Origin: an uncultured Desulfobulbaceae bacterium
GTDB taxonomy: Bacteria > Desulfobacterota > Desulfobulbia > Desulfobulbales > Desulfocapsaceae
Direction of reading: 5' to 3'
DNA: 34,149 nt
NCBI GenBank assembly: GCA_947311315.1
Contig: CAMZKN010000173.1
Location: forward strand, 1 to 34,149
Position 1 is the first letter of the stretch; every line of letters starts with the position of its first letter. This document shows positions 25,912 to 34,101 of this stretch, one piece after another. Position numbers and translations under genes: made by a program. The notes below the pieces were generated by a model. It did not search any database. It was not told the origin of the DNA and saw only the letters and a list, made by a program, of their open reading frames with translations.

Positions 25912-25977
25912 ACACGACCATTATGTGTGTTAAACGAGCAATAGTAAAAAAGAGGAGAAATATAAATATTAGTTATT

Positions 25978-25991
25978 GGTTAATATTAACC
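25978..25991. promoter_or_regulatory. Candidate operator of the XRE-cupin gene
   Basis: GGTTAATATTAACC is a perfect 14-base palindrome, set within a larger imperfect one (AAATATTAGT on the left, ACTAAATATTT on the right). It lies 67-80 bases upstream of the regulator's ATG, a common place for autoregulation by this family. Confidence 0.5.
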
Positions 25992-26191
25992 TATACTAAA
26001 TATTTTTAGACTGTCAACAAGAAAGAGCATAACCAGGTACAAAAGCTGGAAGACAAGAAGGTAGGGCGGATGGAAGAGGTTGTGAAAAACGGGACAGACT
26101 GCTGTTAAGACATCTTTATGAGTCATCATGTTTAACCTATAGAAGACCTCTGTTCTATCGTTTTTTCCTATTTGTAGGATTTGCATATTTC

Positions 26192-26224
26192 GATTACTAC
26201 TGTGCCCTAAATACAGTAGTAATC
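26192..26224. promoter_or_regulatory. Candidate operator of the TusA/DsrE/OsmC/MetE operon
   Basis: GATTACTACTGT (26192-26203) and ACAGTAGTAATC (26213-26224) form a perfect 12-bp inverted repeat with a 9-base spacer, 46 bases upstream of the first ATG. No T run follows. A shorter repeat TCCTA/TAGGA lies at 26166-26179. Likely a repressor or activator site for the operon. Confidence 0.5.
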
Positions 26225-26270
26225 CAAAAAACATATCATTATTACAATAATTTGCAAATAAGTTCATAAA

Positions 26271-26531
26271 ATGTATCTTGAAAACAATATACCGAATTGG
26301 CAATTTGATGATGAGTTTGATGGCGGTGAGGAGAGTTGTGGCAGGGTCATTGTTAACCTCTATCTCTACATCAGAAACCAACCATCTGATTACCGAATAC
26401 TTGTCATTTCAAGAGATCCAGGTGCACCTGTCGAAATACCTGCCTGGTGCCGGATGACAAAAAACGAGCTCACATCCATGCAACACCCCTATTATCTAAT
26501 CACTCTTAAACCAGTTTTAAAGAAGAGGTAA
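26271..26531 (+). CDS. TusA-like (SirA/YedF-type) small protein
   Basis: An 86-residue protein homologous to the N-terminal part of the TusA-OsmC fusion encoded two genes downstream. Both share an acidic start, a FDGG...CG motif (Cys23 in EESCGRV) in place of the TusA CPxP sulfur-carrier site, and IPAWCRMT (Cys60). TusA proteins carry persulfide sulfur and pass it to partners; the CP dipeptide is changed to CG here, so this is a divergent subfamily. No strong ribosome binding site precedes the ATG. It is the first gene of a tight operon, with four bases to the DsrE-like gene. Confidence 0.7.
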   Translation: MYLENNIPNWQFDDEFDGGEESCGRVIVNLYLYIRNQPSDYRILVISRDPGAPVEIPAWCRMTKNELTSMQHPYYLITLKPVLKKR

Positions 26532-26535
26532 AAAC

Positions 26536-26901
26536 ATGTCGAATACATTCTGCGTTACAATCACTCACTGCAAAACTGATCCAGACAAGGCAACTCTAGG
26601 ATTTGTGGTTGCTAATGCAGCCCAGGGTAGTGAGAAAGAAACCATGGTTTTTCTCAGCTCTGATGGGGTCTATTGCGCTGTGTCCGAAGAGATAGCCAAA
26701 GTGAATGAAGGTGCACCTTTTGCACCTCTAAAAGAATTGATTGATAAGTTCATTGAAGCAGGCGGCAAGATTTATGTTTGTACGCCCTGTATGAAAAAAC
26801 GCAGAATATCAGAGACTGACCTTATCGCCAGCGCAACTCCCGCCGGAGGTGCCGCTCTGGTTGAATGGCTATCTGCCGGTTCGCCGGTAGCCAGTTACTA
26901 A
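26536..26901 (+). CDS. DsrE-family protein
   Basis: A 121-residue cytoplasmic protein of the DsrE/DsrF-like fold. It begins with the beta strand FCVTITHCKTDPDKATLGFVV, has the KETMVFLSSDGVYCAV strand-loop and the conserved Cys region GGKIYVCTPCMKKRR (Cys82, Cys85), where Cys82 aligns with the sulfur-accepting position in DsrE-type proteins. Family members transfer sulfur as persulfide, often with TusA, or act in selenium metabolism as YedF does. AGAGG precedes the ATG. The TusA and OsmC neighbours support a sulfur or selenium relay. Confidence 0.85.
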   Translation: MSNTFCVTITHCKTDPDKATLGFVVANAAQGSEKETMVFLSSDGVYCAVSEEIAKVNEGAPFAPLKELIDKFIEAGGKIYVCTPCMKKRRISETDLIASATPAGGAALVEWLSAGSPVASY

Positions 26902-26928
26902 AGTTCCGCTGCTTAAGGAAAAACCATA

Positions 26929-27666
26929 ATGGAATTCGACCAAAATGGGTTTACACCCGATAATATTTTTGATGGTGGTGATCTGGATTGTGGTTCAGGT
27001 CTGATCCTCCTTATCCGACAACACATGCAACAGACTCCGGTTGGCGGAACCTTGGAGATGCGCAGTCGTGAGCCATCCGTGGCCACCGACCTGCCGCCCT
27101 GGTGCAGGATGGCAGGCCATGAATATCTGGGGCAAGCGGAAGGGGATGGATTTAGCAGATATTTCATTATGAGGGGAGGCAGTGTCACGAACGAAAAGGA
27201 GGCCCTGGAAAAGGATAAAGAGGATGCACAAAATTATCAGTGGCGATTGCGTGCAAGGGCTAAAGGTCACCTGACATCAGCTATTTACTGCCGTAATTTT
27301 TCTTTTGATACAGGACAATCTGCAAGCTTTGAGAAAAAAGATCACAACCCCTGTGCCATAGAATATCTACTTGCCGCCCTTGCTGGTTCTCTCAGCACCG
27401 GTTTTGCCACTGAATGTGCCAAAGCAAACCTGGAGATCGATGACATTGAACTGTCTCTTAGCTGCACACTGCACAATATTCTGGCCCATATGGGCCTGGA
27501 GGATGGCGATCCATCTCTGCAAACGATAGATTTGAAATGTTTCGCCTCGACTTTTGCCGACGAAGACAAGATCAGGCAGGCCTGGCAAAGAACAGTTGAT
27601 CGCTCACCAATCTCTGCAACCCTGCAAAAAGCTGTAAGTCTCCACCTTAAACTTGTAATTGTATAA
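26929..27666 (+). CDS. TusA-like/OsmC-like fusion protein
   Basis: A 245-residue fusion. Residues 1-85 are TusA-like (FDGGDLDCGSG with Cys21, and LPPWCRMAGHEYL with Cys59), and residues 100-245 form an OsmC/Ohr fold (RLRARAKGH, NPCAIEYLLAALAGSLSTGFATECA). In canonical OsmC proteins the peroxidatic Cys follows the AxAA/AG motif; here that residue is Ser154, and another Cys (163) lies nine residues on. Peroxidase activity is therefore doubtful, and the domain may instead hold a thiol, persulfide or acyl-type ligand. AAGGAA lies eight bases before the ATG, and the MetE-like gene begins four bases after the stop. Confidence 0.82.
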   Translation: MEFDQNGFTPDNIFDGGDLDCGSGLILLIRQHMQQTPVGGTLEMRSREPSVATDLPPWCRMAGHEYLGQAEGDGFSRYFIMRGGSVTNEKEALEKDKEDAQNYQWRLRARAKGHLTSAIYCRNFSFDTGQSASFEKKDHNPCAIEYLLAALAGSLSTGFATECAKANLEIDDIELSLSCTLHNILAHMGLEDGDPSLQTIDLKCFASTFADEDKIRQAWQRTVDRSPISATLQKAVSLHLKLVIV

Positions 27667-27670
27667 AAAT

Positions 27671-28837
27671 ATGCGTGAAAATAGAAGCTTTATCACAACC
27701 CAAGTCGGTTCATGGCCCCGTTCAAAACAGATGCTCAAGGCCCTGCGCTATTATCAGATGAATAAGATTAACCGTCGGGATTTTAATGCAGTTGCCGACA
27801 ACGAGATTAAAAGGACGGTCGCTCTGCAAGAAAAAGCAGGCCTGGATATCCTTGTTGATGGCGAGCACAGACGGGAGAGTTTCTACGCCTTTATCACCGA
27901 TAAGGTGGCGGGCACACAACTTATGTCTCTTGCCGAGATGCTTGATTATGTTGAGGATAAAGCCGAATTCGAAGAGATGCTTCGTACTATGGACATGCCG
28001 GCATCTGCGATAAAAAACCCGACCTGTGTAGGCAAGATCACCAGGCGTGAGCCCCTTGCTCTTGCAGATTATCACTTCCTGCGCACCCTCACCAGCAAGC
28101 CGATCAAAATCACCCTGCCTGGTCCCTACCTCCTCACCCGCTCCATGTGGATTAGTGCCTTGACCCGTAAGGTCTATCGAAATCATAAAAAAATGGCCAA
28201 TGATATTGTGCGGATTCTGCGGGCAGAACTCATCGATCTCCGGGATGCTGGATGTGATTTTGTCCAGTTCGACGAACCGGTACTGACCGAGGTCGTGATG
28301 TCTGAGGACTGTGAGCGACGCACTTTTATGTGAGCCACCCTGGCCACCCGCCGTGATGCGGGTAAAGAACTTAAATTTGCAGCCGAGCTGATCAACCGAA
28401 TCACCAAGGGCGTTGATGGTATCCGTATTGGGGTTCATGTCTGCCGTGGCAACTGGAGCAAGGACGAAGACGTTTTGCTCACCGGTGACTATACCCCTTT
28501 ATTACCGGCCCTAAAACGTATGAAGATCAAACAATTCGTGCTCGAATATGCGACTCCAAGGGCTGGCGATATTGAGGTCGTAGGTAAAGCGCTCTCAGAC
28601 CACGAATTAGGCCTGGGCGTTGTTAATCCTCGTACAGACGCAGTCGAGTCGGTTGACACAATTATCGCGGGGGCCGAAAAAGCCCTGGAATTTTACCAAC
28701 CGGGCAAGCTCTTTCTTAATACTGACTGCGGTTTCGGCTGCTTTGCCAGTCGCTCGGTCAATGTGGAGCAGGTGGCTTTTAAAAAACTCTGCGCCATGGT
28801 GGAGGCAGCAAAAATCTTGCGCAGGCGACATGGTTAA
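27671..28837 (+). CDS. MetE-like methyltransferase domain protein, probable selenoprotein (UGA at codon 221)
   Basis: A 388-residue protein of the cobalamin-independent methionine synthase catalytic (Meth_synt_2) family, without the MetE N-terminal half. Predicted zinc ligands are His256 and Cys258 (GVHVCRGNW), Glu292 (VLEYATP) and Cys353 (NTDCGFG); the Glu-to-Cys spacing of 61 equals that of E. coli MetE. Codon 221 is an in-frame TGA (28331-28333) in CERRTFM-U-ATLATRRD. The frame remains open and conserved for 167 further codons. A hairpin at 28346-28363 has bacterial SECIS geometry, so TGA is read as selenocysteine rather than stop. From memory, relatives have Cys at this site. Start ATG 27671 lies four bases after the fusion gene; no ribosome binding site, so coupling is likely. 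Methyl acceptor unknown; a core-MetE-type methionine synthase or selenium/sulfur methyl transfer is possible. Confidence 0.8.
28331..28363 (+). promoter_or_regulatory. UGA codon with candidate bacterial SECIS hairpin
   Basis: After the TGA at 28331-28333, ACCCGC (28346-28351) pairs perfectly with GCGGGT (28358-28363) around the loop CGTGAT. Counting the T of TGA as 1, loop G is position 23 and U position 24, the SelB-contact positions in the E. coli fdhF SECIS. The UGA-to-loop distance of 18 bases is in the usual bacterial range. Confidence 0.75.
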
Positions 28838-28949
28838 AGCAAATTTCGTGCATTCCAGACTCGATACTCTTTCTCCTGCAGGTGGCGGGATCCTACTTGA
28901 AGGCGTCAGAGTATGCATCGTGTAGGCTAAGTGCAGCATCAAGGCGCTT

Positions 28950-28977
28950 ATACCCCCTTGTGGGTATCATTGTTTTT
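28950..28977 (+). terminator. Intrinsic terminator of the TusA/DsrE/OsmC/MetE operon
   Basis: ATACCC (28950-28955) and GGGTAT (28962-28967) form a 6-bp stem with loop CCTTGT, followed by CATTGTTTTTC. It lies 113 bases after the MetE-like stop and overlaps the stop of the convergent PliI-like gene. Confidence 0.65.
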
Positions 28978-29416
28978 CTTGCAACTTCTCCTTCAAATTT
29001 ACTAATGGATCTGCATCCGGCTGTAATCCTTCAACACTGGTGAGAAAGATCAGTTCGTTCTTCGAATACATAAATGCATAGGCGGCAAGATAGCCTCCTG
29101 TTCCAACAGAACGTGTGGTAACAATGATTTCAGTTTGTTGATCATTATTTAAATCGTTAAGGATTATTTTTTCGATTGAACCATCGCGAGCATGGATAAG
29201 TCCAGAGATAAAAAATGTTGTTTCATCTGGTTGCGATGCAGGTTCATAAACACGTACATTTATACTACCAAGAGATCTCGCTTCGAAATCACCTTCGGTA
29301 ACAACGACCATCTCTCCAGAAGGGAGTTTCGTTTTTTCTACAAATCTGACTGAGTCTGCAGCAAAAAGCTGGTATGATGTTAAAAGAATGACAATCGCTG
29401 GTAATAAAATTTTCAT
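28967..29416 (-). CDS. PliI-like periplasmic I-type lysozyme inhibitor
   Basis: A 149-residue exported protein. A signal peptide covers about residues 1-20 (MKILLPAIVILLTSYQLFA). The mature part contains EMVVVTEGDFEARSLGSINVRVY, DLNNDQQTEIIVTTRSVGTGGYLAAYAF and SVEGLQPDADPLVNL, which I recognise as the core of PliI-type proteins, inhibitors of invertebrate-type lysozyme in the periplasm. It is a single gene converging on the MetE-like operon. Assignment rests on remembered family motifs, so the inhibitor activity itself is inferred. Confidence 0.75.
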   Translation of the reverse strand: MKILLPAIVILLTSYQLFAADSVRFVEKTKLPSGEMVVVTEGDFEARSLGSINVRVYEPASQPDETTFFISGLIHARDGSIEKIILNDLNNDQQTEIIVTTRSVGTGGYLAAYAFMYSKNELIFLTSVEGLQPDADPLVNLKEKLQEKQ

Positions 29417-29794
29417 ATGTATTCACATAGGTTGACTTTGTAATGGGATCTTGGCGTCAAACACATTATCATCTGATTATCTGATATTTTTTCTGTTACC
29501 AACATCACACATCCCTCGTCAAATTTTTCAACAGCATAGTCTGGATTTACTATGGGGAGTTATGTGTTGTTCTGATATGTGTCACAAGATTGCCCATGAC
29601 ATCTCTATTGCTTAATATTCAGACCTTCGTATAATGCAAGGGATTTTACTTTACCCTCTACTTTTCAAAACTCTCTCCAGAGTACTCGGAGTCGGAGTTT
29701 ATGTCCTGTTATTTAAGGATGCTTTTCCGCCCTTTATCCTGGATTTTATATATTAACGTGCTACTCACCGTTTGTACCGAAAGGTTATCCCCAT
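29417..29794. other. Divergent intergenic region between PliI-like and efflux genes
   Basis: About 380 bases with no convincing gene. The only structure I see is a dyad at 29668-29700: AAACTC on the left, GAGTTT on the right and a central GAGTACTC at 29680-29687, about 95 bases upstream of the efflux gene ATG. It may be an operator for that gene. Confidence 0.4.
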
Positions 29795-31018
29795 ATGCGA
29801 TTAAATACAAAGGGTGGATTGGAATTCATCTTACTTGTTGTACTCATTACATCGATAACACCCCTTAGCTTAGATGCTCTACTACCAGCCCTTACAGCAA
29901 TTGGTACCTCTCTTTGTGTTAAAGACAGTAATGATTTACAGCTCATCATCTCTATGTTCGTTTTTGGGATGGTTTTCGGAGAGCTTATTTTTGGGCCACT
30001 TTCAGATGCCATCGGTCGCAAAATTGCAATTTTACTAGGTATTATTATCTATTGCGGTGGAACAATCTGCGCCATGGAAGCACAATCCATGGCGCAGATG
30101 TTACTTGGGCGAGTAATTCAGGGTATCGGTGTTTCAGGGCCCAAAATTGCCTCCAGGGCGATGGTTCGTGATAAATTCGAAGGGAACAAAATGGCCAGGG
30201 TGTTGTCTTTTATCCTGATATTTTTCATCCTTGTGCCAATGTTTGCCCCTGCCATAGGTCAGGGAATATTGCTTATTGCAGATTGGCGGGCAATTTTCAT
30301 ATTTTTCCTCATCATTGCCGGAAGTTCTACGTCCTGGCTCTTTTTACGGCAACCTGAAACTTTGGATCCAGCACTAAGACGACCACTTGCACTGAAACCT
30401 CTACTTGAGGCAAGTGGGTTAACTTTGCGACATACTAGGGTTATGTCCTGTACAGTTATTGCCGGGTTGATATTTGGCTTACTGCTTGTCTACATCAGTA
30501 CCTCGCCTTCAATGTTTCAACATCTGTACGACAAGGGGACTAGTTTTCCTTTTTATTACGCAATTCTGGCTTCAGGTTTTGGTTTTGCAGCGCTTCTCAA
30601 CAGCCATTTTGTTATGCGGTATGGTATGCATCGCCTTATGTTCTGGGGGCTTATTGGCCTGATCACCCTGGGCTTCTATCTGCTTTTTGGCGTAGTAATG
30701 TATAGTGGGGTTCCGCCCTTTCTCTATTTCATGATAGGCTGTTTCTGTCTGCTTTTCTGCCTTGGGATACTCTTTTCAAATGTCAATGCTATGGCAATGC
30801 AGTCACTTGGGAAAATCGCTGGTCTCGGCACCTCGATTACGTCAGCGTTTTCCAGCATCATTGCCGTAGCTCTTTCAATGGTTATTGGCAGTTTTTACAA
30901 TAACACACTCTACCCGTTAACCATTGGTATTTTGATCTGTTCCGTTCTCTCCCTCCAACTTCTGAGACTAGCCCACCGTAGTTCTGAAGAGGAGGTCAAT
31001 CCTCTTCAGAACCAGTAG
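29795..31018 (+). CDS. MFS multidrug efflux transporter, Bcr/CflA family
   Basis: A 407-residue inner-membrane major facilitator with about 12 hydrophobic segments. The MFS loop 2-3 motif appears as GPLSDAIGRK at about residue 68, followed by GRVIQGIGVSGPKIASRAMVRD, which is typical of Bcr/CflA drug:H+ antiporters, and an APAIGQGIL motif in helix 5. Length fits the family. A weak GAAAGG lies upstream of the ATG. The gene stands alone between the PliI-like gene and a restriction-modification locus. Drug specificity cannot be predicted. Confidence 0.88.
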   Translation: MRLNTKGGLEFILLVVLITSITPLSLDALLPALTAIGTSLCVKDSNDLQLIISMFVFGMVFGELIFGPLSDAIGRKIAILLGIIIYCGGTICAMEAQSMAQMLLGRVIQGIGVSGPKIASRAMVRDKFEGNKMARVLSFILIFFILVPMFAPAIGQGILLIADWRAIFIFFLIIAGSSTSWLFLRQPETLDPALRRPLALKPLLEASGLTLRHTRVMSCTVIAGLIFGLLLVYISTSPSMFQHLYDKGTSFPFYYAILASGFGFAALLNSHFVMRYGMHRLMFWGLIGLITLGFYLLFGVVMYSGVPPFLYFMIGCFCLLFCLGILFSNVNAMAMQSLGKIAGLGTSITSAFSSIIAVALSMVIGSFYNNTLYPLTIGILICSVLSLQLLRLAHRSSEEEVNPLQNQ

Positions 31019-31067
31019 AGATATCGCTTTGATGTTTTTCCACTTACAATTGTTTTGTAAGTGGAAA
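30981..31067 (+). terminator. Two hairpins at the end of the efflux gene
   Basis: A perfect 13-bp stem (30981-30993 with 31000-31012, loop of six) overlaps the last codons of the gene. A second 13-bp stem, TTTCCACTTACAA (31037-31049) with 31055-31067, follows the stop. Neither has a clear T run on the plus strand, so termination is likely but not certain. Confidence 0.5.
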
Positions 31068-31233
31068 CTTCATCGTAAGGTAAAAAAGACCGTAAAAGCA
31101 CGTAATGTAACTTGGAGTGATAATATAATAATGCAATTGGCACCAAATTGGTTAAGATTCGAATCTTCATATATTTACCGTGGATTTTGAATGGAATCTC
31201 TTTCCAAAATAATAAAATATTCCCAGAATAAAT

Positions 31234-34035
31234 ATGTCACTTTTCCAGAAAAAAATACTCGCAAAGGCACTTACCAATAAGAAACTCTCTATTCCGGAAA
31301 CACATCTTGAGATTCTGGAGAGTTGGAAAATAAGATTGAATCAGGCAACCTTCTTAAACAGACAGAGGTGGCGATTCACGCACCATTCACCCAGAATATC
31401 ATGGCCGGAGTGTTGGGCTATACGCCGTTTGGGACAGATGAGAGTTGGACTGTTTCACGGGAGTATGGGGCCGCCAGCGGGGCAGTTGATTTGGCTCTGG
31501 GCCATTTTAGTGATGATAAGGCAAGTGATAATGTGATTGCTCCTTTTGAACTGAAGGGTGCCAAAACCAGAGATCTTGATGCCATTATGCCCGGTCGTCA
31601 TAAAACTCCGGTTCAGCAGGCCTGGGATTATGCCCGTGATATTAAAGGTGCACAGTGGGTGTTGGTCTGCAACTATGTGGAGCTTCGCCTTTATGCTGTC
31701 AGTGAAACATCGCTGATTTATGAGCAGTTCAACTTAGCTGAATTAACCAACCCGCAACAATATGCCCGGTTTGTTCTGCTGCTTCATGCCGATAATTTCC
31801 TTACTGGAAAGACCGCAAAATTATTGAATCAGAGTCTGCTCGCTGATAAGGAAATAACGGTTCAGCTCTATGATGATTATAAAACACTGCGTGAGTTGCT
31901 TATCATTCATTTAATTGAGGGAAATCCTGATAAGGCAGCAACTCGCCTTATTGCCCCTGCACAAAAATTACTTGATCGTTTTCTTTTTGTTGCTTTTGCA
32001 GAAGATAAGGGGCTTATCCCTGAAACAAGTATCGGGGATGCATTTGAACATGCAGATCCCTATAATCCCAGGCCCATCTATGAAAACTTCAAAGGGCTTT
32101 TTCGTGCCATCGATTCAGGGAATAGTTCTCTTGGGATTCCTGCCTATAACGGAGGCCTTTTTGCAACTGACGATGAGTTGGATCAACTCAATATTTCCGA
32201 TGAAGTGTGCCATGCAGTAAATGAACTTGCCAGGTACGATTTTGATTCAGAGGTCTCTGTGACTGTGCTGGGGCATATCTTTGAACAATCAATTGCCGAT
32301 CTTGAACTGCTAACAGCCAAAATTGAAGAGGGTGACCTTCTGGTTCCGCCGCAAAAATCCTCTGCGGCGATGTCCAGGGATGGACGAATATCGCACAAGT
32401 CCGGGAAGGCGAGAGCGACAAGTGGTAAACGCAAACGACAGGGTGTCGTGTATACTCCTGATCATATCACTGCTTTTATTGTAGAGCATACACTCGGCAG
32501 TCATATCAGTGGTCTTTTTCAGGAATTGCTCAGCGGTTATGGCAAGTTTAAAAAGAATGGTTCAATTCAATGGAAGAAGGGAAAGAAGACAGAAGTAAGA
32601 TTCTGGAACGGTTGGAAAGATATCTTGCAAAAGATAAAAATAGTTGACCCGGCTTGTGGCTCAGGAGCTTTTCTGGTTGCCGCATTCGATTATCTCCATA
32701 GTGAATACAGGCGTGTAGATGGGAAAATAGCCAGGTTGACTGGTACGAGTTACTCGATGTTTGATCTGAATAAAGAGATCCTGATCAATAATCTCTACGG
32801 TATAGATATTAATCCGGAATCCATCGAAATTTCCAAACTGTCCCTCTGGTTAAAGACGGCAGAACGGGGAAAATCGCTCACCTCACTTGATGAGAATATT
32901 ATTGTAGGAAATAGTTTGGCTGTGGATACACCAGCACCGGGTGAGAGTTTTTGCTGGAAAAATGCATTTCCTGAGATCATGGAACAGGGCGGTTTTGATG
33001 TGGTGCTCGGAAATCCTCCGTATGTGCGGCAGGAACTGTTTAGTGACTTGAAACCGTGGCTTGCGAAAAATTACGAAGTGTATAACGGGGTAGGGGATCT
33101 TTACACTTACTTTTTTGAGCTTGGTTATAAAATGCTTAAAGATGGTGGTCGTATGGGCTATATTTCCTCTTCCACTTTTTTCAAAACCGGTTCGGGAGAG
33201 CAGTTACGCCGTTATCTTGCCGAAAAAGCAACACTGGAAAAAATTGTTGATTTTGGAGATCTGCAGGTATTTGAAGGGGTGACAACCTATCCTGCCATTC
33301 TGGTGATAGAGAAAGCTCAACCCCAGGCTGAGTCTTCCCTGGCGATTCTCGAGTTGCGTAAGAGTCTCCCTGATAATCTTAATCTATGTTTTGCCCAGGA
33401 GCATGGCATCATGCCGCAGTCACGGCTTGGTACACAAAGTTGGCAGTTGGAGGATGAGGTACTTGCCAGATTGCGGCAAAAACTGGTGCAGGGATACCCA
33501 ACGTTGAAGGAAGTGTATGGATCACCACTTTATGGAATTAAGACTGGCTTGAATGCTGCCTTTGTTATTGATAACAAAACCCGGGATATGCTCATTGAGG
33601 AAGACCCCCGGTCAATAGAGATACTCAAACCGTTTCTTGAAGGGAAGGATTTGAAGAAGTGGCATGCGGAATCAAGGGGTTTATGGCTAATTGCCATACC
33701 CAAATTATGGACACGCCGGATGATGGGTAAAAAAACCGAAGAGATGCTCAGCGAAGATGACGCTTGGGTTTGGTTGCAGCAACAATACAGTGCTGTGGCA
33801 AATTGGTTGGAACCTTTTGCAGATAAAGGACGTAAGCGGGGAGATAAAGGGGAGTTTTTGTGGGAACTTCGGGCTTGTGCCTATTATGAAGAATTTGAAA
33901 AACAAAAGATTTTCTATCCAGACATAACGGATTCACCAAAGTTTCATTTAGATATTTCAAAGTCATATTCTGGGAATACAGGCTATTTCTTACCTATACA
34001 TGATCTGTTTACATTGGCACTATTGAATTCATGTA
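31234..34035 (+). pseudogene. Class IIG (Eco57I-like) restriction-modification enzyme, frameshifted and interrupted
   Basis: A large restriction endonuclease-methyltransferase. Residues from the ATG at 31234 (MSLFQKKILAKAL ... HLEILESWK) belong to the N-terminus, then the frame breaks near 31327-31331 and continues one frame over, IESGNLLKQTEVAIHAPF onward. A PD-(D/E)xK-like block (VIAPFELKGAK) is followed by the N6-adenine methyltransferase: DPACGSGAF for SAM binding near 32645 and GNPPY near 33010, then a target-recognition region. One missing A in GGAAAAT would explain the break. After LFTLALLNS (about 34032) the sequence no longer looks like the family, suggesting an insertion. The right-hand reading frame stays open to the window end. 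Probably inactive unless the break is a sequencing error. Confidence 0.8.
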
Positions 34036-34101
34036 ACTTCTCCAAAAGTGTTGGTAAAATAAAGCGTGCGTTCGAACCCCTGCCCTTGTATGATGGGAAG
34101 C

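Larger units (their letters stand above)
25912..26270. other. Divergent intergenic region before the TusA/DsrE/OsmC/MetE operon
   Basis: About 360 bases between the XRE-cupin gene (minus) and the TusA-like gene (plus). It holds two separate palindromes (25978-25991 and 26192-26224). A 30-codon plus-strand stretch rich in Lys and Glu ending at a TAA near 26106 might be a gene remnant, but I recognise nothing in it. Confidence 0.45.

Noticed and set aside
25986-26381. A 131-codon minus-strand frame across the intergenic region and the TusA-like gene
   Set aside because: It overlaps the palindrome and the TusA-like gene, has skewed AT-rich composition and no family features.
28331-28333. Reading the MetE-like TGA as a plain nonsense mutation and calling two pseudogene fragments
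   Set aside because: The downstream frame is undamaged, the hairpin has selenocysteine geometry with G23 and U24 in place, and no other lesion is seen. It remains the main alternative.
27722-28438. A 238-codon open frame on the minus strand opposite the MetE-like gene
   Set aside because: It is antisense to a conserved protein, resembles no family and is explained by codon bias of the coding strand.
31326-31331. Programmed frameshifting or phase variation at the GGAAAAT tract
   Set aside because: Four A residues are too few for a typical phase-variable tract, and no slippery heptamer with a downstream structure is evident.
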